Shown piece after piece: positions 10,520 to 25,039 of a stretch of DNA of 64,000 nucleotides; within the stretch, counting starts at the first letter, position 1, and each line of letters begins with the position of its first letter. Under the pieces are notes generated by a model. That model saw only the letters and a list, made by a program, of their open reading frames with translations, searched no databases and was not told where the DNA came from. The position numbers were made by a program, and so were the translations under genes. Origin of the DNA: Podaxis mareebaensis (Eukaryota; Basidiomycota; Agaricomycetes; Agaricales; Agaricaceae); the NCBI GenBank assembly GCA_018524725.1, contig JAEUWP010000601.1, positions 186,001 through 250,000 of the forward strand, written 5' to 3'.

Positions 10520-12166
10520 GGTATATAACACGAGTTATGAATGAAAGTGGGTACGCAATCCTCTCCTTTGATTTGATCTGGGATCGCTCAAGCTGACGCG
10601 TCGTGCCTTCAATTGATCCCTGTCCACGTGACGTGATATCTCCCGGACGCGACGCGTTCTAGTAATGCTCAAAGCCGCATAACTATCCTCTGAACCCCCC
10701 GTGTAGATACGAATGGTCATGATAGTATATAATACCTAGTAAATATGCCACTGGGTAGGTGACGTTACAGTAAGGGAGTGTGGAGTCGATGGCACTAAGA
10801 TTAGGGGATTGAAATGAGTGGACTTGTAATTACGACGATAGTATCCTACGGGGAGTGTAGCCAGGAATAGAGTGTGCGACAAGTGGATGCAATGTACATA
10901 TCTGAGGTGTGAGAGCCTGAACCGAGATGGCCGAGATATGTTGGAAGAAATGTGCGATTGTAGTTCGGAGTGTCAGAGGGTCCAAATAGAGTGACGGGCC
11001 AGCCATGCATGCTCATCGTGCATCGTTCCTTTTGACTCCAAACACTTTAGAAAAAAAGCGGTTTCGATTAGGTGGTTCAGACCCATCAAAAGTGCAGGAA
11101 CAGAACAGGGGCAGGTATGGACACACACAGCAACTTTCTTGGTAATGCCGCTGCGACTAACAGCGGCGCGGGCACTTCATTGGTTGCTCAAGCCTGTGGA
11201 TGTCAGCACGATGGATGGGTGTATGCAGTCCAGATAATGAATAGTGGGCAACTCACCAGCAGTCCAAAAGGAGGACATGACTCGAAAACCTTGGTATATT
11301 CACAAGACTAGTACTGAACTAGCTTGGTGCCGGGCAGCAACGACTCAAGGACGCACCATTAAAACCAAGGCTGACATCGTCGCATCTTGCACCAAAATGG
11401 CAGCATACAACGGACAGGATGCTCGGTGTTGGTAGTTGGCCATATCAATGTGCGCGGGGGGGATTCGCTGTCCGCAGAAGGAGTTGGTGATGCATCGAGT
11501 ACTGAGTTGTGGTTCCGATGCAAGTGTGCTATGCCGTGGTTTTGGGGAAGGAAGCACTTGCGAAGAGGGAGATTTGTATACCTGCTGGAGGGATTTAAAA
11601 TAGATCAGAATTGTCCGAGGTTAGCTTCGGTCTTTCCTGGGGTATTTCGAGAAAACCACTAAGGAATATCATGTGAAGTAAGATTTAAGCACCACAAATC
11701 GAATGCCATTGCAGGAAGATCAGTGCGCCCACAGGTCTAGGTGGCTGGCCTGCGAATATTTGGGCGAAGAGAGGGCGAGAAAGAACTCACCCTCGAACAT
11801 TATAAAGAAAAAGCGGGGAGGAGCGCTATTCTTTGCTAATACGCTTGACCTACGATACCACTCATTCGCTGGCCGGGAGCCTGAGCACGGAGTAGGACCC
11901 TTTCCGCCGTCGAGGTGCCACAGCAGAGCTTGCCGCATACAGGGTCCTGAAGAACACGGCCGTCATCGGTACTGTCAAGAACATAGCGTTCGGAGATCAG
12001 GAAGAAAAATTTTACATTCGAATCTCAGGTCTACTTCCGGTTTTACACCCCAAGCCACGACATTCAAAACAGAGCCAAGAAATAGCAAAGAGAGAAATGC
12101 ATGAACGAACAGAAAGTGGCATGACAAACAAACCTACTTCACTGCTTCAAACCACCACATACCCTC
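10520..12166. other. Gene-free stretch upstream of PRE5
   Basis: About 1.65 kb with no coding region I can support on either strand. On the minus strand a small frame (about 11979-11860) would encode some 40 residues beginning MFLTVPMTAVFFRTLYAASS, with no further exon. Small plus-strand frames at 11072-11662 show no motif. I found no tRNA fold and no terminal repeats. The 10520-10750 part is presumably the PRE5 promoter. Confidence 0.4.
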
Positions 12167-15100
12167 CTACCGCTTCTTCTCAACCCTCCATTCCTTGAAA
12201 ATCCCATCCAAACTCTTATAAATCAAATGCGAAGGCAAGCACCTGATAATCTCGCCGACCCTTTCCTCTGCTTCTGCCTTGCCCTTCTCATCACCAACAG
12301 CTTTCTGCGCATACTCGACCGTCATCCTAAACAGCGCCAAGACAGCCAAGGACACGTGCGTCTGCTGGCTGGCGTGTGCTGAGCCTGGTGTCAGTGCGGA
12401 GAGTAGGGGTCCAACGATGGAAGGGCCGGAAAGTGTTGGTGTGGATTGTGAGAACGGTGTTGCACGTTCACCCCGAACGAGCCGAAGGAGAATCTCGAGT
12501 ATGTTGTCGATTTCTGTCATATGTGTTTTGAGGAATTTTTGACGCTCAGCGATAACGCCTGCAGTCGAATTGGTTGCCCAGCCTTCAAGGACTGTCCAGA
12601 TCGTTGGGGGCTGAGAGTGTAATACTTAGCTATGTTCAAACATTTTGAATGAGGTGGACATACTGGGTCTGGGTCGACAACCTGGATCTTCTTCTCCCAC
12701 CCTTCGGCAGCATCTCCAGCAACCCAAAACATGCGTCCAAACATACTCCTCAGCCACTCTTGTACATCTCCCGTCTTTGCCCACTTTGGCTCCGAAAGTG
12801 GCCTTTCAGTATCCAGATACAAAAGCAATGTCACTGTTGTAGGCATGGTGAGTTTCCAAAACGGCGGGAGCGTCACATCTGTGTTTGACGAGTCAAGCAA
12901 AGCGGGTAAAGGCGTATACGACTTTGTCACGTCCGAAAGAACCTCAAACTATCCGCACCACCCTGTCAGCTTCTAAAGAATAGGCACAGACAAACGATAT
13001 ACTCACAAGGATACCCTTCAGCTCGTTTTCATTGAACCTGATCACGTCCATCACCACCTCAATCATTCCCGCCTGCCTCAACACTTTCATTTTCTGCACG
13101 ACTTCCGCATCAATAACCAGCCTCCTATTTCCACCGGCATATGAAATTGAGATTCTGTTCGCACTCGGCACTCTCGTCTTCGACTCCGCCTTCATCCCAC
13201 CAGCATCCTCATAGGTCGAATTTGACGGCGTCGATAGCAACGTATTCGAAACCGGTGATGCAGGTGGTTCAGGCAGATGTTCGGGCTGCGCTGTCTCGGC
13301 GTTAATTTGCTCATGATCCTCGTAGTCGCGTGTATTACGATCGTCTTCCTGGTCATGATCGATCTGTGTCTCCTCTCCGATTTCGTCCCGATTTCCATCC
13401 ACAGGCTGTGTTGACATATCCAACAAGGTATCTCGCTGCGGGGCAGCAGTCATGTCCAAAAACGTTGACTCCGCAGAAGCAGCCTCAAGTGACTTTGGCG
13501 TCTTCTGCTTGTCGCCTTCCTTGTCTCGTGTTTCCAGAACCTGCCGGGCATCGGTTTTATGTTCAGCATGGTTAGTATCAGCAGTGCTCGGCCCCACGCT
13601 GTCAGAACAAACTCCCGAGTGAGCTGAAGGTTCAGAGGATGATACAATATCAAACACGGACGCAGATTCAGTAGCAGTCTCATTCGACGACGAAGTGCCG
13701 CCATTCAAAGGCAGAGAAACAGAAACAGGTGCGGCAGCCGGTGCCGGCGCTGACGATGAGGACTCCTGTTGAGTAACCTCAGAAATAACACCCGAGGATG
13801 CAGGGGCGGAAGTGGAAGTCGTTCCATCTGACTTCGTGATATTGCCAGCAACCGCTTTGCCAACCTCAATTTGAGAGGAAGAAGCTTCCCCTGACTGGGG
13901 GTGTGACTGCGCAACCAAACCTGGCAATGGAGGAGCAGGAACAGACGGAGGACGTGCGATAGACTCGTGGGCAGCAATCCCATCAGCTGCACCCTGTGTC
14001 CCTGAGACGGAATCATCATCATGACCGTGGTGAGTATTCCCTTGAAAAACAAAACAAAAAGCAAACGTGTCAGTCTCGTGCGCAGGAGACAACCCTATCG
14101 GCCAAAGCAAAACCCAGGCGCATAGCAAGGGAAGAAGCACGATCCATCAACTCAACGGAGAACAAAGTAAAAGCTCACCATCAGTCTTTCCATCCGTGTT
14201 TCCATCTTCGTCCTCGTCATGATGTTTCACAGCAAGGAGTTCATCATGTACATCCATCTGCTCCTCATCCTCATTCTCCTCGTCATGAGGTCGAAGCTCA
14301 CCCTCCGCTTCAGCTTCTTCCTCACCTTCCGTGATGGCGGCCATCAACCAATCTTCGCCCAGGGTCTCCGGTACACTAGGCGCAATGCTAGCTGCTGCAC
14401 TCGATCGATCATCGTTGGCGTTTATACCGCCACTACCAAACCCGTTTCCCATCTGAGGTGGTGGTGGGGGTGCCGCCCGACCCTCCTCAATATCTCCATC
14501 ATCGTCCTCAAGCTTCTTGCGTTTCCCTTTCCTGACATCCGAGGAAGAGGCTGACACATCCCCGTAATAGTTAGAGGAATGGGGAATAGGACGCGAGTCG
14601 TCCGGAGTGACCGGCGTATGAAAATATATTCGCATCCTCGACGGAGGAGGCGAATTCTGATTCGTGTCCGAAGGTGCAGGTATCCCCGATACCAATGCGG
14701 GTGCTTGGGATTCAGCTTTGTCATCAGTTGTAGTTTCAGCATCTACAACATTAGTAGAGATTGAAGCCTCCGTACTGGGCTTGATATCATCCCTCCCAGT
14801 TTCCATTTCCGCAGACGTAACAGGTGCACCAAGAGATTTTTGGTCTTCAATAGTCTCTTCTTTGATCGTAGTGGCTGATATACTGTCTGCAAGCTCCTCC
14901 TTGACCACTACTTTTGTCTCGGGTTGGACACCCCATGTCCAAGCAATTTCAGGAATCCTCAGCCCGACAATCTTGAAATCTGTTAGTGTCCGTCGGTTTT
15001 CCTTACCGATGCTGCCGAAGTTTGTAGACGCCGCGCCATCCTTGGTGTTCAGGGCAGCACCATCCTGCCGCGCAGATCGATTCGCGTGTTGATTGCGATT

Positions 15101-16129
15101 GCGGAAGTTGTTTTGATAGTTTCCACCACCAGAGGAGAAAGAGCCGCCCCGTCGACCATGGAAATCCTTGCCACCAAAATTGCGCTGGGACCCGTGGCCC
15201 CTAAGCGAACCAGACTGGCCTCCTGACCGACCTCCTCCGCTTCCTGCGAACCCGCCGCCACGGCCTCGTTGCGTAGAGCCTCCCCTGTTACCGCCCGTAG
15301 ACCCTCCTCGACTCAACCGCGTTCCTCCACCCGTTCCTCCACCTCTACCACCGGCTGCACCACCTCGCCCGCCTCCGCCCCCACCTCCACCACCGCCGCC
15401 ACCACCACCGGATCCATGGGCATTTCCAGGTGCTCCGCCGCGATTGCCGCCGCCATGACCCGAACCAGTAAATGAACCCGAGTTTTGCTGAGCCGAAGTC
15501 GAAGACTGTGAGGATTGTTGACTGTGACCGTGCCGATTTGAGCTAGGTCCTTCGAACCGCTGTCGTTTAGCAGGTGGTAAGTGCTGCGGCGAGGCGTGTT
15601 GTATGTGGCGTTGCTGTTGTGTAGGCTGAGGCTGGTGCGGAATATGTGGCGCGAAAAAAGTCTGCTGAGGTTGGGGCGGCGGAGGGTGCATATAAGGAGG
15701 TTGGGCCATTGCTTGGGGAGGTGCCACGGCCTGCGGAACATATTGTTGAGGGTGTTGAGGGTATCCAGCAGCAGGTTGATATGGGTTATAGCCAGGCTGA
15801 GCCGGTGGCGGGATGGGAGGCTGAACAGGGGGTGGGTGATACTGTTGCTGCTGGTGTTGCTGGTGTTGTTGCTGCTGGCGCTGCCATTGTGAGCCGTAGC
15901 CGTAGTTTGCGTAGAGAGCACTATGCTCTGGCGGGGGGCGAGGAGGAGGCTGAGGGGCAGACCATTGCGGGTTGTAGCCAACAGCAGGTGCTTGAACGTG
16001 TGGTTGTGTGCCTGGAGCGGCCCAGTAATTATAGTCTGGCTGAGCTGGCTGGGGTGGTGGAGGGCCTGGTGGCAATGGGGGCTGCTGGGGAGTGAAAGAG
16101 GGAGTTGGGACGAAAGGATTTTTGTTCAT
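12167..16129 (-). CDS. Large low-complexity protein: P/Q-rich, RGG-rich, acidic, with a conserved-looking C terminus
   Basis: Exons 16129-14179, 14040-13007, 12948-12664 and 12610-12167 give 1,237 residues. I do not recognise the family. In order: a Pro/Gln/Tyr-rich N terminus (1-190), a Gly/Arg-rich RGG segment (about 215-350) with a polyglycine run, the motif TDFKIVGLRIPEIAWTWG (about 385), long acidic disordered stretches, and a C-terminal ~330 residues that look globular (ISISYAGGNRRLVIDAEVV, MIEVVMDVIRFNENELKGIL, TVTLLLYLD, MFGRMFWVAGDAAEGWEKK, IDNILEILLRLV). RGG and prion-like composition suggest RNA binding or condensate formation; that is inference. Intron 14178-14041 ends in AAG rather than CAG or TAG. 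Confidence 0.8.
15342..15412 (-). repeat. GGN-rich tract encoding the polyglycine/RGG segment
   Basis: On the minus strand this tract is an almost unbroken run of GGT, GGC and GGA codons, so the coding strand carries many closely spaced G-runs. It could form G-quadruplexes in DNA or mRNA. The plus strand correspondingly reads CCA/CCG/CCT repeats. Confidence 0.7.
15838..15888 (-). repeat. CAG/CAA-rich tract encoding polyglutamine with His
   Basis: The minus strand encodes QRQQQQHQQHQQQQYH here. Mixed CAG, CAA and CAC codons make an imperfect trinucleotide repeat that may vary in length between strains. Confidence 0.7.
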
Positions 16130-16270
16130 GTAGAGAGAGATAGAAGAAGATTAGAGACACGTAGAGTAGAAGCGACGCGCTCAAAGAGCGTGTACAGGCT
16201 GACTCAATTTTTGCTCTCTGCTGGTGTCCACCCTTCCGTTGGAACTCCGACTCCAATTATATTCCACTGT

Positions 16271-16921
16271 CTACCCTACACTCCCACTGGGTGCTCCAGG
16301 CAGTCGAGGTGCTAGCTCCTTCGCCTGAGCTGCCTGTCTACGCCTCCGGTGCTCGGCCTGTCGCACTGCATAATTTATCAGCCTGACAGCGCTTGGAGGG
16401 AAAACCTTCAACCCACTGGCAAAAAAGTCTCTGTGAAGAATATATCGCTCATGAGTCGGTGCAGGCGTTGCTGGAGCTGAAGGCGCCTTGACTGGTGAGC
16501 TTGGCCCTTCCTTCTTCTTCTCCTTTGCCTCGTCACCCTTGTCCTTATTCTCCTTGTTTCCGTCTTTCTTTTCTTCGTCCTTCTTCTCATTCTCAGCCTT
16601 AGCCGCTTCTTTCTCCTTCTCCTTCTTTCGCCTTTGTTTCTCTTCCCACTCTTCTTTCACTTTGGCTATCTCCTCGGCCGTCACCTGCTTCTTGCCAGAG
16701 CTCTCATCTTTGACTTGAGTGGCAAAGTTGGGGTCCGTTAGGTGTCCAAGGCAAGTATAGATAAAGTCAGTTGTGTTGATGGTTGCAAGTACTGTCGTCG
16801 TTGGGCGATAGCATACATAGCACGCTTTTGCGGTGCCTGCTGTCTATGTCTACCTTAGTAGTGAAGTCTTCCGAGAACAAGGGCACCTTACTCGCTTGTA
16901 GTACAGATTCTGAAAGGACAT
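16271..16921 (-). CDS. VFA1: VPS4-associated protein 1 (Vfa1)
   Basis: Vfa1 binds the AAA ATPase Vps4 and modulates ESCRT-III disassembly at endosomes in yeast. Exons 16921-16892 and 16843-16271 give 200 residues. The N terminus holds the family's zinc-ribbon-like signature: MSFQNLYYKR, AKACYVCYRPTTTVL, DFIYTCLGHLTDPNF (C-x2-C then C-x2-H). A long charged coiled segment follows, EEIAKVKEEWEEKQRRKKEK with many KKE repeats. The C-terminal helix ERYILHRDFFASGLKVF is the place where family members carry a MIT-interacting element. The first exon encodes just ten residues; joining at 16843 restores KR-TAGTAKACYVC in frame. Confidence 0.9.
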
Positions 16922-19129
<2,208 letters not shown>

Positions 19130-19275
19130 ATTGCTGGCATTCCATAATATATGCATATGTATGACTCTACGAAGTAGCAGAATGAACCCAATAAAAACGG
19201 ATATGTATTACTATGAAGTGAAATGCCATATACCGCAAAGCAGACTTTCCAGACCAAACTAAGCTGGATCTCCAC

Positions 19276-20925
19276 CTACACACCGCGGTCACTCAAACTC
19301 CTCGGAACCGTGCTCCCCACAATCGCACGCCAAAGCACAACGAGTGCAGCCTTAACCTCTCGTCTCCTCACACCACTCCTTTTCCACACAGCCTTAATGA
19401 TCGCAACTACACACACAAGGAATGATAAGTCCAAACACAACCTCCGGATAATCACTTTTGTCGGTGAACGGTTTTCGTCTGACGCAAAGAATCGGGCGAG
19501 TTCATACAAGATGGAGATGGCGCGGGATATAGGGTTGAGGACGTACGACCACATGCCGAGGTCGTCTAGATCCCACCTAGGGTGGGGTGAGGGACGGCTA
19601 GGGAGGCGACCGCTACCCGAGGGGCCACCTTCGTAGCCGTATGAAGCGCGCCGTGGTGAGCCTCGGAAGCTGCTCGATGCGGAGTTATGCAGGGATCGAG
19701 ATTCGAGTGTTTCCAAGCGTTCGGTGAGTGCGGCCAAATGTGCTTGAACGTTCTCAATTGCACGTTCAAGTGTTATCCTAGATGCTGGTCGGACAGGACC
19801 ACTGTGGTACGTTCTTTGAAGTGGTGGTGGGACGGATTGCGAATGTGTGCGGTGGGCTTGATCATAATTCGACGATGTATATGAAGTTGCTTCCGCGGGA
19901 ACATTATATACCGAGCCAGGAGTAGATGTCGAGGCGGGTGCAGGGAATGCAGAGGGCGTTTCGAATGTTGGGAGTGGCTGTACTGCTGGTACGGCTCCGC
20001 GTATGGAGCCCCCTGTGGGCGTTTGGGATAAAAGGGAGCCCGTAATGGGAGTTTGGTACCGGTGTGCAGAAAGGGAAGAGTGTGATCGGTGCGGGGGCAT
20101 ATGGCCGTGAACGGTGCGGAGTTCACCTGCCTCGTCTTCGGTCTCTTCTTCTGTCGAGTCTTCTTCATCTGAAGTCTCCGGGTTGCCGGCGTAGCGGAGG
20201 GTTTGAGGGAGGGGTTCAGGAACTTGGAAGGGTGCTTCGTGGGAGGCGGTGGATCCGGATGAGTCGGAGCCTGGTGGTTGTATTGAGGTTTCTGGGGTTA
20301 AGATTGAGTCAAAATGTGTGGCGTTACTGGACAAAGGTAAGAGCGTACGACTGAGGACGAGGTTGGAGGGGTCACCGCCATAAGACTCGAGTTCTTGGAC
20401 CAGGTTTTGTGCAATCGTTTTGTCTGAATATCGCCTTAAGACCTAAGCGACTAAGTGAGCCGCATATAGCTACATGTGTGAACGGGTTTACCTTCAGGAG
20501 TGCCTCGACATACATCCACTTTGCTTGATAGGGGTCTAAATCTTTGTGTTTGGCCCAAGCATCCCTAAATAAAACTTAGGACTGCGTCTCATGTGTTGGA
20601 CCAAGAGCTGTATGAGTACCATTTTGCTCTCCCAAGCATATCCCACATCCCAGGGCGGGGCGATTTTACGTTTCCGACCGTGGCTGATGGCATGAAAAGT
20701 CTGAGCGGCGATTTCGCGTGCAGCAGTGGAGATAAGCAATACCTTGCTTGTACAAGCTGGAGAACAGCGTTAGCACTGGCTGAAAGGCAAAGGGAAACGA
20801 GGGCCGTACCTATACATCTGCAGCTTTTCCTCATAGTCCGTCTGAATAGGTCCAGTCTTGGGTAAACCCTGAACAATTTCAACTGCGCGATCGAACTGCG
20901 CGTCAATGAGTTCGTGCGTCGCCAT
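19276..20925 (-). CDS. Acyl-CoA-binding domain protein with C-terminal membrane segment (ACBD4/5-like)
   Basis: Exons 20925-20810, 20756-20743, 20683-20620, 20564-20492 and 20442-19276 give 477 residues. Residues 1-90 are an acyl-CoA-binding domain: FDRAVEIVQGLPKTGPIQ, the helix-2 signature LYKQATVGNVKSPRPGMWDM, then KWDAWAKHKDLDPYQAKWMYVEALLK. Such domains carry long-chain acyl-CoA esters. A disordered Ser/Thr/Pro region and a coiled coil (AIENVQAHLAALTERLETLE) follow. Near the C terminus are two hydrophobic segments (LSFLVCVVAIIKAVW, VKAALVVLWRAIVG), so the protein is probably membrane-bound with the domain in the cytosol. The layout matches peroxisomal/ER contact proteins of the ACBD4/5 group, but the organelle is inference. 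Exon 2 is a 14-nt microexon. Confidence 0.9.
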
Positions 20926-21366
20926 TGAAGTCAGGTCACTGAGGTATTAGCCCTAACAAAAGGCGGCTGGTGTTGGAGGGGTGGGTAGAGAAAGAAGTAA
21001 AGAAGAAAGACGTGTCACTTGCAACGCACACAAGGGGTGTAAAGAAAACAGGGGACCTGGGGATGATGTATTGCTGGACGTGTTGCCGCATCTGGACTCG
21101 GGGGACTGATACCACGTGAATTTCCCATTTTCCAGGCCTGTGTGGGCCGGGAAATTGGGATCAAAGTTCGTGCTCAATAACCGGTCTCAGCCGGTCTCCT
21201 CCGTTCTCGCTGCCGGAGGTTTCGGTTGGCTTCCGTGGTGGTTCTGATGTACCCTGACCTATTTGGGGAATGACATTATGGTGCACATGGTGATGCACAT
21301 CAGGGCCAATATGTACCTATACATATAGCATCAAACACCTCTATCACCTCTATCTTAGCCGCCACC
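20926..21366. promoter_or_regulatory. Divergent promoter region, acyl-CoA-binding protein / M28 peptidase
   Basis: These 441 bp lie between two start codons that face away from each other. No frame continues through it. A near-consensus translation context (GCCGCCACCATGG) surrounds the M28 start at 21367. Confidence 0.45.
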
Positions 21367-24300
21367 ATGGTTGCGCAGCACGAGAAGACTCTTCCGCAGT
21401 ATGTGGATAGTGTGGATAGCAAGTACCCTCTGAATGGGCTAGATGCACCTCCAGTCGGTATCGAGGCTACTCGACGCGAGAGGAGGCGAAGACGTCTCCG
21501 GTGGGTAGTTGTGGGAACCGTTCTAGCTTATTGCGCCTTTAAGGCTGTTGCGTTTGGCACTGTCCATGAATGGCAGAACTGGAAGCTCACTCGTCCTCAT
21601 CGCATCCCACCCAAGGCAGCCGAACAGATCTTCCTGTGAGCGTTCAACCATCGTCCGGGCACCCAATGAACTCATCGCACGACCTATCATGGCAGCTCAG
21701 TGCCTAATTTCCAGAGCGCGCTTGATGCTTCAAGGGCTTATGCCACACACCCTCATCTTGCCGGATCCAAGGCTGACTTTGAAGATGCCAAGGCTATCCT
21801 CTCGTTATTCCAGAAAGAATTTCGCATCCGTACACCTCGCGATGAACCCGTATTTCCAGCTGGATCCAAGAAATCTCGTGACGCAACGCTGGGACTGACC
21901 ACAAAGCATGCGCCGAAGAAACCCACGGCTTGGATTGACATTTACTATCCTGTTCTCAACACTCCTTTGAATCTCAGCTTGTCTATTATTAACGAACAGG
22001 GAGTCCCTGAATGGGAAGCTGATCTTGAGGAAGACGGAGACCCAAGAGACGTTGAGGCGCACAAATACAGGACCGCTGTACCCGCTTTTCATGGACTCAG
22101 CCGGGCGGGTGACGTTACAGGAGAGCTTGTTTACGCCAATTACGGAACACAGGAGGTATGCCTACGATGCCATGAGCTCTAACTCCTGCATTCTGATAAT
22201 ATACGAAAGGATTATGCCCAGCTCGTCGAGGCGGGAACCAATTTCACGGGCAAGATCGTTATTACTCGCTATGGCAACATCTTCCGCGGCTTGAAGGTGG
22301 TCACTTCAATTCTCAACTGCTACTTCTTAGTTTATCTTATCATATGCATAGATCAAAGGAGCTCAAGAACTTGGAGCTGCTGGCGTCATCATCTATTCCG
22401 ATCCTCGCGACGATGGTTATGTCACAGTGGCCAATGGATATGCACCATACCCTGCAGGCCCCGCACGCAACCCAACATCTGTCCAAAGAGGTTCTGTCCA
22501 GTACTTGTCCACATATCCTGGCGACCCCACCACTCCCGGTTACCCAGCCTACGAGGACGCCGAACGTACCAACGCAACCAATATCCCTTCTATCCCTAGT
22601 CTCCCAGTTTCCTGGAGCAATGCCCAACGCCTTTTGGAAGAGATTGGTGATATATACGTCGAAGACGAGAATGGTAACAAGAAGTTGAGTGGAAGGATTA
22701 GTCGGAGTAAAGTTCGATTGGTGAACGATGGTGAGACGACGTATGTCATCTGGAAAAGCCTAGCTGATAGTCTGTCATTGTTACACAGTCGAAGATAGGG
22801 TCATTCCTATTTGGAACACGATGGCTGCTATTCCAGGTCATATCAAGAACGAAGTCGTAGTGATCGGCTGCCACCGGGATGGTATGAGCAATTCAATGCA
22901 GTGGAGCTCATTCTGAACTACTTTCAGCATGGGTTATGGGAGCAGCAGACCCTACTAGTGGTACCGTATCCTTACATGAAATCATTAAAGGCCTGGGGTT
23001 CTTGCTTCAAGCTGGATGGACCCCACTTCGAACAAGTAAGCCGGTAACAATGTTCACGTAAAGGAAAATCATTCTAACGCCTTTATATCAGTCGTCATCG
23101 CCAGCTGGGATGCCGAAGAGGTTTGTTGAGCACTTAGTGGCTGGACCGTTAACTTAATGTTTTCTATGCAGTATGGACTTGTTGGTAGCACCGAGTGGGC
23201 TGAAGACTTTGCTGATTGGATCTCAGAAAACGTGGCAGCGTATCTCAATGTCGATGTCTCCGTGGCCGGGTCTCGCTGGGACGTTTCTGGATCGCCTTCG
23301 CTTTCCCATCTGATTAGGGATATTGCTCTTGTCGTTGATCATCCAACGTTCCCTGGCAAGAAGCTCTGGGATGCCCGTGATGACGAAGGACCATACAAAG
23401 GCCTGAACTTGACCATTGATGAAGAATTCTTGAACACGTATGAACAAGCCGAGAAAGAACGCAAAGCTTTCAAAACGGGTGTCAACCCGTTGGGAAGTGG
23501 CAGTGATTATACCGCGTTCCTCCAGCGCCTTGGTGTAAGTTTCCCCTGGTAAAATGTTTTGGTGCTTTAACTAATGCTTCTCTCAGGTTGCAAGTACAGA
23601 CCAAGGATTCGCTTTTACACCTTCGGATGCAGCATACCATTACCACTCAATCTATGACAGTCAGCACTGGCAAGAGGTTTACGCCGATCCTGGCTTCTAC
23701 CGTCACGTATGTGCCTCCCCGATCTCAGTTATCCCGATTCTTATATACATCACAGGTTGCCGTCGCCAAACACCTCGGGGTGATGGGTTTGAGGATGGCC
23801 GACTCGCTTCTCGTTCCTCTGAATACAACTCAATATGCCTTGGAATTGAGCGACTACCTTGATCGGTAAGCCTATCCGCCCTCTCTGGTCTTTACACCTC
23901 AATTGTTGTCCCTAGTGTCGAAGCCCTCGCCTCCAGCAATCCGAATGTTAAACCCGACTTCTCAACTCTCCGCACCGCAATCGAAAATGTCCAAACTGCA
24001 AGCCTTAAGCTCGACACCGAAAAGCAAGCCGCGCTCGAAGCCTTCGAAAAACTCCTCAAACATCTCCCCCCATACCCATCCTCTCTTCTTGTCTCAGAGC
24101 GACGACCACGCCGGAGCTGTTGGAATTCACGAGTATGGAATGTACCACACCCATCCTTCACAACCCGAGTCAAAGACTGGGTCAAGGGCGTATTTGGCGT
24201 CCCGCCCACTATGGTCACGGCTGCTTCGTGGGATATCGTCAAATTCTTTGGTGAGGATTCTTGGGAGGGCATTTTGGGATATGCGTTTTCCGCAGCAGAA

Positions 24301-24680
24301 GGAGCTGGTGAGGAGGTTCTCCCACCGTGGCTGCCGTCGCCTGTGAGGAAGTTTATTGAGGCTGCAAGGAGACTTGGGAGGGCTAACAAGAAGTTGATCG
24401 CGTTCGAGCGTGGTTTCATTTCTGAGGTTGGAATCAAAGATCGGGAGTGGTATAAGCATTTAGGTGTTGCACCCGGGAAATGGCTTGGTAAGTTGCAACC
24501 TGGCTCCCGAGACTTCATGGTGATTGAATAATAACGCGGATACCAGGATACGGCGCGACAACATTCCCTGCTCTTACGGAAGCGATTGTGATCGAGAAGG
24601 ACGCCAAGCTGATTGATTATGAGGCTGGGAGGCTAACCGACTTGATTAACAAGCTCGCCGAGAGGATCACTCCCGCTTGA
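21367..24680 (+). CDS. Glutamate carboxypeptidase II / transferrin-receptor-like M28 metallopeptidase, type II membrane protein
   Basis: Twelve exons (21367-21635, 21696-22155, 22210-22296, 22352-22730, 22789-22881, 22928-23035, 23092-23120, 23172-23534, 23587-23706, 23756-23865, 23916-24487, 24547-24680) give 907 residues. A cytosolic N terminus with a basic cluster (RRERRRRRLR) precedes a signal anchor (WVVVGTVLAYCAFKAVAFG). A PA domain follows (GKIVITRYGNIFRGLKIKGA, GAAGVIIYSDPRDDGY). The M28 zinc site is complete: His in GCHRDAW, Asp in GAADPTSG, the Glu pair in SWDAEEYG, Asp in YLNVDVSVAG and His in YHYHSIYD. The C terminus is the dimerisation-like domain. The enzyme should be an active ectopeptidase of the secretory or vacuolar membrane; its substrate is unknown. 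Confidence 0.93.
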
Positions 24681-25039
24681 AATAGCCTCAGGTAATTACG
24701 TCGACCCCATGTAAAGGTATTTACGTAACAATGTGACCGTTGAATTTACATACCCAAGCGATCGGCCGAAACGAAAGACGATAAAGGAGCAGAAGATCAC
24801 ACTGCTCAGCACGTGCCTCAACGAAATGAAAAGCATATAATTGGGAATTATGCTATTCATATGCACAAATATCAGAGAGACCATAGTGTAGCGTTGATAA
24901 ATAACGGGGGTTTCTTGAACCTGCGGCGCAACAAGAAAAATCAATGAAACCCTGCACCATAGTAAGTGAGCAAAATAGAGCACCTTGATCGTCCAACAAG
25001 AACCGCCGATAATAATGATAGCTGCTCCCATCACCTTGG
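24681..25039. other. Convergent intergenic region
   Basis: About 360 bp between the stops of the M28 peptidase gene and the opposing coiled-coil gene. I see only probable 3' UTR sequence. A minus-strand frame here is just read-through of the neighbouring last exon region. Confidence 0.5.

Noticed and set aside
15168..15458. Plus-strand proline-rich open frame of 96 codons
   Set aside because: It is the antisense shadow of the Gly/Arg-rich coding segment on the minus strand.
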